Origin: Mayamaea pseudoterrestris
Lineage: Eukaryota; Bacillariophyta; Bacillariophyceae; Sellaphorales; Sellaphoraceae
Direction: 5' to 3'
NCBI GenBank assembly: GCA_027923505.1
Contig: BROI01000011.1
Location: 310,001-374,000, forward strand
DNA length: 64,000 bases
The notes under the pieces were generated by a model that saw only the letters and a list, made by a program, of their open reading frames with translations, did not search any database and was not told where the DNA came from. The position numbers were made by a program, and so were the translations under genes. This document shows positions 53,273 through 62,952 of the stretch, piece after piece. Each line of letters begins with the position of its first letter. Position 1 is the first letter of the stretch.

Positions 53273-53413
53273 AGCGAAGATCGTTAGCACCTATTCTGCG
53301 AGCGACGAGACCTTGCACAAAAGCGACGGCCGACATCGGTTTAAAATAAAAACTGTACAAGAAATGATTCATATTCAATATTAAAATTAACTTTCTTTTG
53401 CCACCAACCCTCA

Positions 53414-54445
53414 TTATGACTCATGTTTCTTTCGTAGCGGCTTCAACACACCGCTCTTGGAGTCGCGTCGACCATGCTTGTGTCCAGTTGACGTGCGTGT
53501 ATCGCCAACGACTTCCACCACGTCATCGTCGTCACTTTCGATATGAATCGGCGTCGTCATGCGACGGAGACTACGACGATCGCCACTTCCATGCTCCAGT
53601 TGCTGTCGACTACTGTCTCCATCATTCAGCACTTGGCGCGTGACACTTCCATCCGGCTGGCGTACAATGCGCTCCGTGACGGTTTCCTCGCGTCCATTGA
53701 CCACCTTTCTCGTCGTTTGCGTCGTCACCGACTCACCGCGGGGTCCGGTGGTATTGGTGGTGGTGGACGACGAAATGGAGACGGACGACGTGAATCCGGG
53801 ATTGCCGCTGTTATTACGATTGTTCATGCCACCGCCACCACCCATGTTTCCAAACGGATCCATCATCATCATGTTTCCAAACATGCTTCCACCTCGATTC
53901 CCAAACGGATCCATCATGCTGGCGCCGCCGCCGCCGCGACTGAAAAATGGATCCGCGCCAAACGGATCCATCATACCGCCGCCAAAGAATGGATCCCCAA
54001 ACATGCCTCCAGGTCGTCTAGCATTATTACTATTGCGTCTACCACCAAACTCTTCTCCAAAGACTTGCTCAAAGATGGAGAATGGATCATGAAAGGAATG
54101 GCGCTGGAAAAAGCTGGACGCGGCGAATGGATCATGCTGCGACTGCCAGTTTCCACCAGTCGATGATTGCTGCGGCGCATGAAACGGATCATGACCAAAC
54201 GGCATGTTGTTTCCACCACGACTCGCCGACACATCATATTCCCGCCGCTGCTGCTCGTCGCTCAGCACTTCGTAGGCGTTGGAAATGCGCGTAAAGATCA
54301 CACTGGCTTGCGCCTGCTGCGAAGGTTCCGATATACGATCCGGGTGGTGCAAAAGCGCCAGCTTGCGGTAGGCCGTTTTGATTTCGGCGAGTGTCGCGTT
54401 GCGGGAGACTCCCAGTATCTGGTAGGGATCGTCCGAATCGTTCAT
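53414..54445 (-). CDS. DnaJ (class B) chaperone with G/F-rich DPFG repeats
   Basis: The protein is 343 aa from the ATG at 54445. The J domain fills residues 6-72 with the HPD triad at 34-36 (LLHHPDRIS). It stimulates Hsp70 ATPase. A Gly/Phe/Met-rich region with repeated DPFG units follows ([20 protein letters not shown], then [14 protein letters not shown]), and there is a Ser/Thr-rich stretch after it. No zinc-finger domain is present, so this is class B, similar in layout to DNAJB6-type proteins. The C-terminus is basic and Asp-rich ([12 protein letters not shown]), with a likely nuclear localisation signal (KHGRRDSK). It converges with the codanin gene. Confidence 0.9.
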   Translation of the reverse strand: MNDSDDPYQILGVSRNATLAEIKTAYRKLALLHHPDRISEPSQQAQASVIFTRISNAYEVLSDEQQRREYDVSASRGGNNMPFGHDPFHAPQQSSTGGNWQSQHDPFAASSFFQRHSFHDPFSIFEQVFGEEFGGRRNSNNARRPGGMFGDPFFGGGMMDPFGADPFFSRGGGGASMMDPFGNRGGSMFGNMMMMDPFGNMGGGGGMNNRNNSGNPGFTSSVSISSSTTTNTTGPRGESVTTQTTRKVVNGREETVTERIVRQPDGSVTRQVLNDGDSSRQQLEHGSGDRRSLRRMTTPIHIESDDDDVVEVVGDTRTSTGHKHGRRDSKSGVLKPLRKKHES

Positions 54446-55183
54446 GATTAAATAGTTTGGAGAGGAGTTGATTGCGAAAAAGGCCTTTTCTGGAACGTTT
54501 CAAAACCAATGGAGTTGGAGGGAAAGGATTTGACTCAATCTTTCCGTGGCTTCCTCGCACAGTATTAAACGTTAGCTAGCAATATCAGCGTCGCACTAAA
54601 CAATGCGTTAGTCCATGTATATATTGTGTCGCCTTGCAAGACGAGAGATGCAAGTAAAACACCCAAGACCACAACAATTGAATTGGATACCTTTCGTCGT
54701 TCGTTCGCAACGCGATTCCCACGTGGCGCTGGGAATGAGTCACGAAACGACAAATTCTTGGCCCGGGCAATTAGTCGTGGTACGACACATAGACTCGTGG
54801 CGCGACGGCGCGGCGGCGGAGTCACGGTACGATAGAAAGTGACGACGCTAGCGAAGTGACTCACTATAAACGAAAGAGTACAATCATCGTGAAAAGCAGC
54901 TGACTTGAACGATGAACGTCTGACTCGGTTCCCGCCACACGTATGCGCGCGCTGTCACCATGATCAAGCACACCTTGTTCTTCTTGCTACAAGCAGCCCT
55001 TCTGACTCGTTCATTCGCCGTACCTCTCTTCCGCATACAACAAGTGCAACTATTATAAAACAGAACTGCTCAGCGCGAGACGAATAAAATTGACAAACAA
55101 CGCACTCCCCATTGACCGAGACCTTTTTGCCTGGATTCCTTTGCTGCTGCCGACAAACAAGGACAAACCTTACGACGAGCAAC
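54446..55183. other. Intergenic region upstream of polyprenyl synthase
   Basis: About 740 bp between two divergent starts (DnaJ at 54445 and polyprenyl synthase at 55184). Several non-ATG frames overlap here on both strands and none is convincing. The synthase frame runs back to a TTG at 55112. Confidence 0.4.
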
Positions 55184-56914
55184 ATGACGGCATTCACATC
55201 AACCATTTCCAGTCAAACCTACAGAATGGACTGTTTCAATCGATCACTGACATTGCGATGGACGTTTCTTTCGCTTCTGCTTCTATGTTCAGCATCAGCA
55301 TTCGCCTTTGCTCCGCACGATCGAACTCGAGTTACTCCGCAGAATGCCAACTCCTTTCACATACACCAGCTATCCGCCACGCCCATGGAACGAACCGTCA
55401 ATGGCAATATCAACAAGAGTATAGACAAGAATGCGAACAAGAAGGAAGCTGCCGCATACCACCAGCATACTCCCATTGTCGTGTCACCGCAAGCCGAGGC
55501 CCTGAGTCACTCCAAAACCACCATGAAGCTAACGCCCAGCTACGAACTCTTTCAGCTACTGAGTGAGGAGGAGGGAGGAAGGTTGCCCCGGAAAACGAGC
55601 GGCAACGCGCTGCGCGAATCCAGTGTCATACACAGTGACAAGATTGATTCACTTTGCAACGTGCAACTCGTCGATTTCAAAGGCTTGGCCGGCACTCGCC
55701 ACATTGAAGAATTACCGGATCCATTCAAAATGGTCGAGCAGGAGCTGCAGCCGTTTGCGGATTCCATCAAGGAGCTCGTCAGTTCGGATCAACCGATTCT
55801 GAGCATGGCGGCCAAGCACTTTTTCGAAAAGCGGCACGGCAAGCGGTTTCGGCCCACCATTGTGCAGCTGCTGGCCAAGGCAGTCGCGGAAGCGACACCA
55901 GAGAAACAACAAAGGAGTAGTACAACTAGTACTAATAGTGAACATGTGAAGCATTCCGTCGATGCGAACGACAGTCACGCCAGCAGAAGCACCAGCATGC
56001 ACAGCGTTAGCGACGAAACACTCGAACACATGTCAAGAGCCGGCGGCGCCGCCGCCTGGCAGTGGAGCGGCGCGAGCCAGATTGACGGCGACGGCGTCGT
56101 GACGCCGCAGAACCACCAAGGCTCGGACGTTTGGCGCAAGCAGGCGCAGCTGGGTCAAATTGTCGAAATGATTCACGTGGCGTCGCTCATTCACGACGAT
56201 GTGTTGGACGAAGCCTCCACCCGCCGCGGCGGCCAAGCCGTGCACAAGCTTTACTCCAATAAAGTGGCTGTACTGGCGGGTGACTACTTGCTGGCGCGCG
56301 CGTCGGTGCTACTGGCGCGGCTGGAGAATACGGCCGTGGTGCAAATCATGGCCACGGCGCTCGAGTCGCTCGTGGCGGGGGAAATCATGCAGCTCAAGAG
56401 TGTTCCGGAGAGTTTGCTGGAGATGGAAACGTACTTGCGCAAGTCGTACTACAAGACGGCGTCGCTCATTTGCTACGCGTGTCGGTCGACGGCGCTGCTG
56501 GGGGGACATGCGTACGAGAGTACAGTGGCGACGGCGTGTGAAGAGTTTGGCTTTCACTTGGGACTGGCGTATCAGATTCAGGACGATATTTTGGATTTCA
56601 CGGCGGCAGCGACGGTGCTTGGCAAGCCAGCGCTGGCGGACATGGACCTTGGATTGAGTACGGCGCCCATTCTATACGCGGCTCAAGAGTTTCCGAAGCT
56701 GCGGCCAATGATTATGCGACGATTCAAAAACAAGGGTGACAAGCAAGCCGCACTCGAAGCGCTATACAAGAGCAAGACGGCCATGGACAAGGCCAAGGCA
56801 CTTGCTATTTTCCATGCACAAAAGGCAGTCGATGCGGTCCTGCGACTGCCGCAGTCACAGTCGCGCGATGCGCTCATCAGATTGACGCATGCCGTGATTA
56901 CAAGAAAAAAGTAA
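55184..56914 (+). CDS. Plastid-targeted long-chain polyprenyl diphosphate synthase
   Basis: The protein is 576 aa from the ATG at 55184. The frame is open from a TTG at 55112. A signal-peptide core (WTFLSLLLLCSASAFAFAP) ends in the AFAP motif, the bipartite plastid presequence used by algae with secondary plastids. The enzyme condenses isopentenyl diphosphate onto an allylic substrate. The first Asp-rich motif is HDDVLD, just after SLI, and the second is QIQDDILDF. Both DDxxD-type motifs are intact. The size, the trans-prenyl synthase blocks (GKRFRPTIVQLL, LAGDYLLARASVLLARL) and plastid targeting suggest solanesyl diphosphate synthase for plastoquinone. GGPP synthase is the alternative. An insert of about 60 residues (near residues 240-300) is rich in Ser, Thr and His. 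Confidence 0.9.
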   Translation: MTAFTSTISSQTYRMDCFNRSLTLRWTFLSLLLLCSASAFAFAPHDRTRVTPQNANSFHIHQLSATPMERTVNGNINKSIDKNANKKEAAAYHQHTPIVVSPQAEALSHSKTTMKLTPSYELFQLLSEEEGGRLPRKTSGNALRESSVIHSDKIDSLCNVQLVDFKGLAGTRHIEELPDPFKMVEQELQPFADSIKELVSSDQPILSMAAKHFFEKRHGKRFRPTIVQLLAKAVAEATPEKQQRSSTTSTNSEHVKHSVDANDSHASRSTSMHSVSDETLEHMSRAGGAAAWQWSGASQIDGDGVVTPQNHQGSDVWRKQAQLGQIVEMIHVASLIHDDVLDEASTRRGGQAVHKLYSNKVAVLAGDYLLARASVLLARLENTAVVQIMATALESLVAGEIMQLKSVPESLLEMETYLRKSYYKTASLICYACRSTALLGGHAYESTVATACEEFGFHLGLAYQIQDDILDFTAAATVLGKPALADMDLGLSTAPILYAAQEFPKLRPMIMRRFKNKGDKQAALEALYKSKTAMDKAKALAIFHAQKAVDAVLRLPQSQSRDALIRLTHAVITRKK

Positions 56915-57462
56915 TTTCGAACAGTCCCAAGGACAGCTGAAACACTTGCCTGCTCGAGCCACGAATGTCGTGGCAGATTGAGCTTTCTCATCGCACACAC
57001 CAAGTCAATAAAATAGTTGGATGTAAATGCAACATAGATACTTCACTCTGTATTCTCCATATTCTCAGAACCTATGTTGAAGTGCTCCTAGCCTTATAAA
57101 GCGTAGCGGTACATGTAGTGCCGATCCACTTTCGGTTCACCAAACCGTAGCCGCCACATTGACAACTGCTCCTGATAAATTCTTTACTACTGCAATCTTG
57201 TCGACATGTTTCCTAGCGAATCAATATCGATAATGCAAAGGGTCTTGCGGATAAATAACGTAGCATGCCTTAACGGAGCCTATGTCTTCCTCGGCCGACG
57301 CCATGCGCCGGCAGAGAACACAGCACTACACAAACACAAAATATAGTAAACGAGCTTACAGTTACCTTCATATTTGCTACGGTCGTTACGGTACCATATG
57401 TTTTGTCTTTTGCGTCACATCACTTTTTTCTCAATCAACCATCCAATACCCTCTCTTACAAT
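56915..57462. other. Intergenic region between convergent genes
   Basis: The region holds the 3' flanks of polyprenyl synthase and argininosuccinate synthase. It contains no recognised gene. A frame at 57282-57512 is Tyr/Ser-rich and unsupported. Confidence 0.4.
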
Positions 57463-58746
57463 CTACTCTGACTCGACATTATCCTTGGCGCGCAGCGCCG
57501 CATACGTCTTGAGGCGCACCGCGTTGATGCGAATGAATCCATTGGCATCCGCCGGATTGTAGTCAAAGGCGTCACCGCCCCCTTCAATATCCATGCTCGC
57601 CAAGTCGGCATTGTACAAGGCCTTGGGGCTGGAGCGACCAGTAATAGTCACATTACCCTTGTACAGTTCCAACTCGACAATCCCCGACACATCCTTTTGC
57701 GAGTAGTGAATCGCGTGACGCACCAAGTCCATTTCCGGCGCAAACCAAAAGCCATTGTAGCACAGGCGCGAAAACTCCGACGCCAAGTGTTCCGTGATGC
57801 GCTTGACCTCGCGGTCCATGGTCATGCCCTCCAAGTCCAAGTGGGCGGCCCGCAGCAAGGTGCCGCCGGGCGTTTCGTACACGCCGCGACTTTTAATGCC
57901 CACAAAGCGGTTTTCGATTATGTCAATGCGGCCAATGCCGTGCTTGCCGGCAATCTTGTTGCACTCCAAAAATAGTTGCAGCGAGTCCGTCACACTCGTA
58001 TTGTCTTGCAAGTTGGTCAACTTGACTGGCACGCCCTGTTTGAATTCAATGCGAAACTTTTCGGCTTGATCGGGCGCACGCTGGGGCGACACGGTCATTT
58101 TGAACATGCTTTCATCCGGCGCCACCATGGCGTCTTCCAGCATGCCACTCTCGTAGGACGTATGATACAAGTTTTCATCAATCGAGTAATTGGCCTTTGG
58201 TTTCGCATCCACCGGAATATTATGCTTGGTGCAATACTCAAGTAAATCGGAGCGCCCCTTGAAGCTTTCAATGAACTCCGCGTCCCGCCACGGCGCCACA
58301 CACTGAATCGTGGGACTGAGCGCCTGGCAGCACATTTCGAAGCGCACCTGGTCGTTGCCCTTGCCCGTGGCGCCGTGCGCAATGTACGTACAGTTTTCGG
58401 CGGAGGCGATGCGGACCATTTCCTTGGCAATGCAGGGGCGGGCAATGGATGTCCCCAGCAAGTAGCGGCCCTCGTAAATGGCGTCGCACTTGATTGCCTC
58501 GTACACATATTGCTCGACGAACTCTTGGCGCAAGTCACTGACAATGCATTTGGACGCGCCGCAACTCAGTGCCTTGCTCTTGACAGCGTCAAAATCCTCC
58601 TCGTGCTGACCCACGTTGGCGCAAAAGGCAATAATGTCAAAGCCCTTGGTGGAGAGCCACTTTAAAATGACGGACGTGTCGAGACCACCAGAGTAGGCCA
58701 ACAAGAGTTTCGGTTTGCTTGATGAGGAAGAGTCGGTGGTTGACAT
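57463..58746 (-). CDS. ASS1: Argininosuccinate synthase
   Basis: This enzyme joins citrulline and aspartate using ATP to make argininosuccinate, AMP and PPi, in arginine synthesis and the urea cycle. From the ATG at 58746 it is 427 aa, close to the usual length of about 410-420. The ATP-binding SGGLDTS motif is at residues 19-25. Other conserved blocks are YLLGTSIARPCIAK, HGATGKGNDQVRFE, YETPGGTLLRAAHLDLE and GRSSPKALYN. The frame is open up to another ATG at 58956 (total 497 aa). The added 70 residues show no clear targeting signal, and the usual family length favours the start at 58746. TATATAAAT just before it may be a TATA box or A/T-rich leader. Diatoms have a urea cycle, which fits. Confidence 0.95.
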   Translation of the reverse strand: MSTTDSSSSSKPKLLLAYSGGLDTSVILKWLSTKGFDIIAFCANVGQHEEDFDAVKSKALSCGASKCIVSDLRQEFVEQYVYEAIKCDAIYEGRYLLGTSIARPCIAKEMVRIASAENCTYIAHGATGKGNDQVRFEMCCQALSPTIQCVAPWRDAEFIESFKGRSDLLEYCTKHNIPVDAKPKANYSIDENLYHTSYESGMLEDAMVAPDESMFKMTVSPQRAPDQAEKFRIEFKQGVPVKLTNLQDNTSVTDSLQLFLECNKIAGKHGIGRIDIIENRFVGIKSRGVYETPGGTLLRAAHLDLEGMTMDREVKRITEHLASEFSRLCYNGFWFAPEMDLVRHAIHYSQKDVSGIVELELYKGNVTITGRSSPKALYNADLASMDIEGGGDAFDYNPADANGFIRINAVRLKTYAALRAKDNVESE

Positions 58747-59370
58747 GGTAGAATTGTTATATATAAATGGGATGGCTTTCAAATAATATAATGAATGGAC
58801 CAAGGCGAGAGTGAGAGCAAAGCACCGGAAGCTGAATGGCAATTGCAGTTGCGGCGCTTCGGGTGCGCACGAGGAAGATGGCGAAACGGACGAAAGATCC
58901 GTGGGAGCTTGGAGCGCAACGAATTGATGGTGATGCGTCGTGGATGACGTGTTCATCGTGGTCTGACCCTATTATTTGAAACTGCGTCATTCATTCGTTG
59001 TGATAAACGACGCACCGGTACTGAATCCTTTTTGGCGATGATCAAACGAACTACGTAGTACGATACTTGTACAAGTAGTAGTTTGTAGCGATGTAGCGAT
59101 TGACGCTTACAGTTTGTTTGTGCTCATATGACTACATTCTTTGGATCGACCACCGAGAGGCGAACGCGGCGGATCAAGCTTGGATGAGGAACATTGGTTG
59201 CAGCTTTGGCAGGGATGAAACATACAGTGGAGAGAAACATGACAATTCGCACGCAAGATTTGAATTTATATTTCCCTGACAATATAACTTGTTATAACAG
59301 ACAATATATTGTTTATACATGCTGCGGTTATTCACAGTCAACCATGTTTTCGTTCGGCCTACTGTTTCGC
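58747..59370. promoter_or_regulatory. Promoter region of argininosuccinate synthase
   Basis: This region is upstream of the synthase ATG at 58746 and is also the 3' side of the next minus-strand gene. An in-frame alternative ATG at 58956 lies inside. A TATA-like tract (TATATATAAA on the plus strand, about 58758-58768) and ACCGGTAC at 59014-59021 are present. Confidence 0.5.
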
Positions 59371-59964
59371 TCACATTTGACGCACGTCGCGCATAATCTC
59401 GTCCACTTGACGGTGAAACGCTTGGTCGGCCGCTTGGAGAAAGTCAATGCTAATTTCGGGCGTTTCAAGTATGCTGTTTGGCACCAACACCATTCGCTTC
59501 TTTTTGTGCAGTCGCTGGCGCTTCAAGAAACGCTTGCTCAGCATTGGAGCAGAAAATGGCGGCGTAGTTTCGACACGAATTTCAGGCGTTTCATCTCGTT
59601 CGTCCTCGTCGATACCGCCGGGGTTTGTATCTTGACGCTCCGCTGAGTCAGTAGCACAGCAATCACGTGAAAACGTCGGACTAGCATGCGTGCTAGGGTC
59701 AATGACATTTGGAGAAAAGGATTGCGTGCGCCACTGCAGACTCTGCTGCTGGTGCTCGAGCAAACGCAGCTTGGACTGCAAGTCGTCAACGGAAAGAGTT
59801 GATCCGACGCTTGCCGACGACATGACTTGACGGAGTCGTTCTCGCACTTGGATCGTTTTATGGACTTGTTTGGTGTACGGGAAACAGCAAACGTCGGAGG
59901 TTGGGCTAGTACGATTTGGATTGGCCGCACCCACCACTTGCCACTGATTCTCTCGGTAATGCAT
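59371..59964 (-). CDS. Unknown 197-aa protein
   Basis: The frame starts with the ATG at 59964 (MHYRENQWQVVGAANPNRT) and gives 197 aa. A short helix (LQSKLRLLEHQQQSLQWR) may form a coiled coil, and a basic run (KRFLKRQRLHKKKRM, about residues 144-158) could be a nuclear localisation signal. The end is acidic and helical (AADQAFHRQVDEIMRDV). I recognise no family. The frame is well formed, and a longer overlapping frame (59906-60532) on the same strand begins at a GTG and looks weaker. Confidence 0.5.
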   Translation of the reverse strand: MHYRENQWQVVGAANPNRTSPTSDVCCFPYTKQVHKTIQVRERLRQVMSSASVGSTLSVDDLQSKLRLLEHQQQSLQWRTQSFSPNVIDPSTHASPTFSRDCCATDSAERQDTNPGGIDEDERDETPEIRVETTPPFSAPMLSKRFLKRQRLHKKKRMVLVPNSILETPEISIDFLQAADQAFHRQVDEIMRDVRQM

Positions 59965-60466
59965 GGCGACTTGACAGTGAATCCATTAATGCATCAATGG
60001 TAACAGCCAATTGCGTCGCATTTGGTGTTTTTGCTTGCTCGGAGCAACAATGCTGCCTCCTTGTACAATACTTTCCCGTGGGAATCAACGAGAGGAGTCG
60101 AGTCGTTGCTACTCGTACGCAGGACCTAGCTTTAGTACCGGTACGATGTACAATCTTCCGGCACAATGCACACCATGCATTTGGGTGACTCATTCGATAG
60201 CCAATCAAAATAGTAATGCCGTCTGCAAAAGATGTTTCCATAAGTGACAACGTCACGACTGACATATGGAAGGGTTCCTTGGAGCGTCCTTGGACGGCCA
60301 TTCCTTTTTCGGAAGGCAGCGGAAGAGTCTCGACGCAATCACAATCCGTGACACCGTTCGGGATCAACGAAGGTTGCTGACGGAGCTCGAGGAGTTCAAT
60401 CACATTCACATTCACAACAAACGTACAACTCAATACAGTATCATCTAACAATATTAACAATAAATC
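59965..60466. other. Divergent intergenic region with TACCGGTAC
   Basis: About 500 bp between starts at 59964 (minus) and 60467 (plus). TACCGGTAC is at 60136-60144. A frame at 59906-60532 minus is not supported. Confidence 0.5.
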
Positions 60467-61003
60467 ATGCCTCCGAATCGACGCGCCGTCTCCTGTCCCG
60501 ACCTGTTCGCCTTGGACGAGCCAAGCCACCACTGGTTCGCCACCGCCGCCGAAGCCTCTGGATCCAAAGGTTTCTCATCGCAAGAGCAGGACGAATCTTC
60601 CAACGACGCACTAGTGAATTACTGGGACTGGCACTTGGACGACGAGCAGTTGCGCATGGAGGAGGAGCGACTCGAAGTCGCCGAGCATCGTGGCGCCATT
60701 AACATTGCCGGCCGCAGCAGTCACCACTTGGCGAAGCAGCGCGTCATGGTGGACTTGGCGACCGGCAACGCGGAAGACGCGCACCACCATCCACACTACT
60801 GGACGTGGGTGCATTGGGTCGAAAAGGAGACGGAAGCGTCGCAGGATTTCGCGCATTCGTTTTGGGAGTGGCGCGACGAAACGGAGCATCATCATGCGAT
60901 CAAGCATGTCTATAGGTCGAACAACTTTCGTCGGGCGGTTGAAAATGATAACGCCATGGAGACGAATAGTGATCATGGAGTGGACTACTGGCATGGTTTT
61001 TAA
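60467..61003 (+). CDS. Unknown 178-aa protein with repeated Tyr/Phe-Trp-x-Trp motifs
   Basis: The protein has 178 aa from the ATG at 60467 (ATCATGCCTCC). It is soluble, acidic and very rich in Trp, His and Asp/Glu. The motif (Y/F)WxW recurs: NYWDWH, HYWTWVHW, SFWEWR and a last DYWHGF. The spacing between copies is uneven (about 60, 22 and 46 residues). No family is known to me. A structural role for the aromatic motifs, or metal binding by the many His residues (HHHPHYW, EHHHAIKH), is possible but inferred. Coding status is supported by a clear start, good length and strong amino-acid bias. Confidence 0.6.
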   Translation: MPPNRRAVSCPDLFALDEPSHHWFATAAEASGSKGFSSQEQDESSNDALVNYWDWHLDDEQLRMEEERLEVAEHRGAINIAGRSSHHLAKQRVMVDLATGNAEDAHHHPHYWTWVHWVEKETEASQDFAHSFWEWRDETEHHHAIKHVYRSNNFRRAVENDNAMETNSDHGVDYWHGF

Positions 61004-61524
61004 CATGTAATGGTTGATTGCATGCTTGCTACGTACAACGAGTGCATGTGTTGACTTTCGAGGGACTGCGTTGCTACGGCTCTTGGAAATGGCCATGCTT
61101 TGCATCTTTAAATTAAATAACATACAAATATAATTGCGTGCTAATCTTTTCTTTTACATTTTGTGCATAGATACAAAGTGCCATGTACTCGTGTGAGCAA
61201 GATACTGCTGGAAGGTGAAAGATACATGCGAGTACTTGCGATCTACGGTAGTTCGAATTTTTTTAGTGTTGAAATAGTCCATTCATTTCATGTGACGGCT
61301 TGCATTAGTAGGCCATTCTCTAAGGTTCTCTAATGCTTATACCGTAGACATAAACGAGGCATGGCTAAATGAACTTGAAGCATACAATGGCGGTGTCTGC
61401 ACCAAGGAATGCAGATGGATCTTTCAAAAACGATCGGCTTGCAATCAACACTAATTAGACATTAAATTATCCATGCGTGGCCAGTACCACGTTAAAGCAT
61501 GGTAATGTTGATTGGTCCAGCGCT
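61004..61524. other. Intergenic region between convergent genes
   Basis: This is the 3' flank of the WxW gene and of TatA. It has no open frame with support. No repeat was seen. Confidence 0.4.
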
Positions 61525-61962
61525 CTATTCCTTCTTCGACTCGGCAAGTTCCACTTGCTCTGAAGCAATCTCCTCCATATTCTTGGCCTTGGTCGCTCTC
61601 GCTTGGATTTCTCCCTCCTCGAGTCCTTTCTGAAACTCCTTTGGAACATCCTTGAGTTCGCCTGCCATTTTTCCAGCGTCACGACCCATTTCGGCAATCT
61701 TTTGCGGTCCCAGCAAAAACGCGGCGGCAACGGCAATGATGGCAATTTCCGGAGCGCCTAAACCAAAGAGACCCTGCATTTGAATGGTAGCTACTGATTT
61801 GCGCTGGCGCTGTAGTGATGGAAGCATTGTGGGATGATTCATGAACGGGGAGTTGCTGAGTGTCGACAGATGCTGATGGCTGGTGGTTGAAATTGGAGCG
61901 AATGCTCTAGTGCTGGTGACAAGCAGCGCTAGAAGCATACATGACTTGAATAGCGTCATCAT
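61525..61962 (-). CDS. TATA: Thylakoid TatA/Tha4-type Tat translocase subunit
   Basis: TatA forms the pore component of the twin-arginine pathway that moves folded proteins into the thylakoid lumen. The protein is 145 aa from the ATG at 61962. The frame extends to 61989 through a TTG. A signal peptide (MMTLFKSCMLLALLVTSTRA) is followed by FAP, the AFAP-type plastid motif. The mature part begins near GLFGLGAPEIAIIAVAAAFL, a short TM helix, then LLGPQKIAEMGRDAGK, the amphipathic TatA helix with its typical G-P hinge, and an acidic C-terminal tail. It is nuclear-encoded, unlike the plastid tatC. TatA and TatB (Tha4 and Hcf106) are hard to tell apart by sequence. The short tail favours Tha4. Confidence 0.9.
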   Translation of the reverse strand: MMTLFKSCMLLALLVTSTRAFAPISTTSHQHLSTLSNSPFMNHPTMLPSLQRQRKSVATIQMQGLFGLGAPEIAIIAVAAAFLLGPQKIAEMGRDAGKMAGELKDVPKEFQKGLEEGEIQARATKAKNMEEIASEQVELAESKKE

Positions 61963-62403
61963 TGTATTTGCTCTTACAGCCAGGTTCAAGATGGTTTTAG
62001 AGTCAACGACGCCAGATTGTTTCGATGAGGATGGCCATCATGGTGAAGCGCGAGGATCGCGTGATGACCTCAGCAGAGCTTGGCGCCAAAATTGAAGTTG
62101 CACGGATCGCAGCAACGCGGACTTCGCTAGCTGGATGCTTGGCCATGAAACGAGAGTACCTTATTAGCGGACTTATTGATTAGAGAAATCCATTAACATT
62201 GCATGGGTGAACACTTTGACGCGAAACTGGGTAAATGCGTCTCAAGAACTGCGCTCCGTCCCTTTGCTTGCGAACGGCGGCAATGCGAACCTTGCATGGC
62301 TGTTCGCGTTTCGTCGCCGAGCACATCATAAACACACGACCATTAGCATCATCATCACTTGCATCCAGCCTTTTGTTCCATCAAAGCACTAAATATAAGC
62401 AAA
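61963..62403. promoter_or_regulatory. Divergent region, TatA / GFA gene
   Basis: About 440 bp between the two start codons at 61962 (minus) and 62404 (plus). The GFA frame runs back to a TTG at 62359. Nothing else was seen. Confidence 0.4.
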
Positions 62404-62952
62404 ATGAACTCGTTACATCAAACACTCAAGTGCAGCTGCGGCAAGGTGCAATTTGCAGTCGACTCTCCGTCGGTGCTTCGTCTCGTTTGCTACTGCAAGG
62501 ATTGTCGCGGATACGTCAAGACGCTCAACGACAAGGCTGCCAACGTCACAACTCCGCTCGATGATTGGGGCGGCGCTGACTGGAGTAGCATATACCCAAG
62601 CGAAATTACAGTCACTCAGGGCAAGGAGTACCTTGCCGTATGCAAAATTCGAGAGAAGAGTGGCATCCGTCGCGTATATGCAAGTTGCTGCCACACGCCC
62701 CTCTTTAGCATTGGAGAGATTAGTTGCCTTCTCAACACGCATCTCATAGAAAACGACAAGAAGGCTGACGTTCGCTTTCGTATCATGGGACGACAGGCTC
62801 TCACAGGCCAGGGTAAACGACCACCCATTAGCTGGTCGGTCCCACTCAGCTGGTTTTGGACAATGCCGGGGCGCGTTAATAAGGACAAGATGAAGCCGAC
62901 ACCGATTGACATCAACGAGCCAAAGATTCTGGAAGGCTTTACGCAGGGATAA
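62404..62952 (+). CDS. GFA-like (glutathione-dependent formaldehyde-activating fold) Cys-rich protein
   Basis: The protein has 182 aa from the ATG at 62404 (AAAATGAAC). The GFA/CENP-V fold binds zinc through conserved Cys residues. They are visible as C10-S-C12 (LKCSCGKVQF), C29-Y-C31-K-D-C34 and C95-C96 in ASCCHTP. The rest of the domain (ISWSVPLSWFWTMPG and so on) resembles the DUF6151 subgroup. The first known members react with glutathione and formaldehyde, but many members are unstudied. No targeting peptide is visible. An upstream TTG at 62359 was rejected in favour of the ATG. Confidence 0.8.
   Translation: MNSLHQTLKCSCGKVQFAVDSPSVLRLVCYCKDCRGYVKTLNDKAANVTTPLDDWGGADWSSIYPSEITVTQGKEYLAVCKIREKSGIRRVYASCCHTPLFSIGEISCLLNTHLIENDKKADVRFRIMGRQALTGQGKRPPISWSVPLSWFWTMPGRVNKDKMKPTPIDINEPKILEGFTQG

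Noticed and set aside
1024-59110. The 13-mer AGCGATTGACGCT found near 1024 and near 59095
   Set aside because: A shared 13-mer is expected by chance many times in 64 kb.
59906-60532. 208-aa minus frame overlapping the 197-aa gene
   Set aside because: It begins at a GTG, has no domain, and overlaps a better ATG frame.
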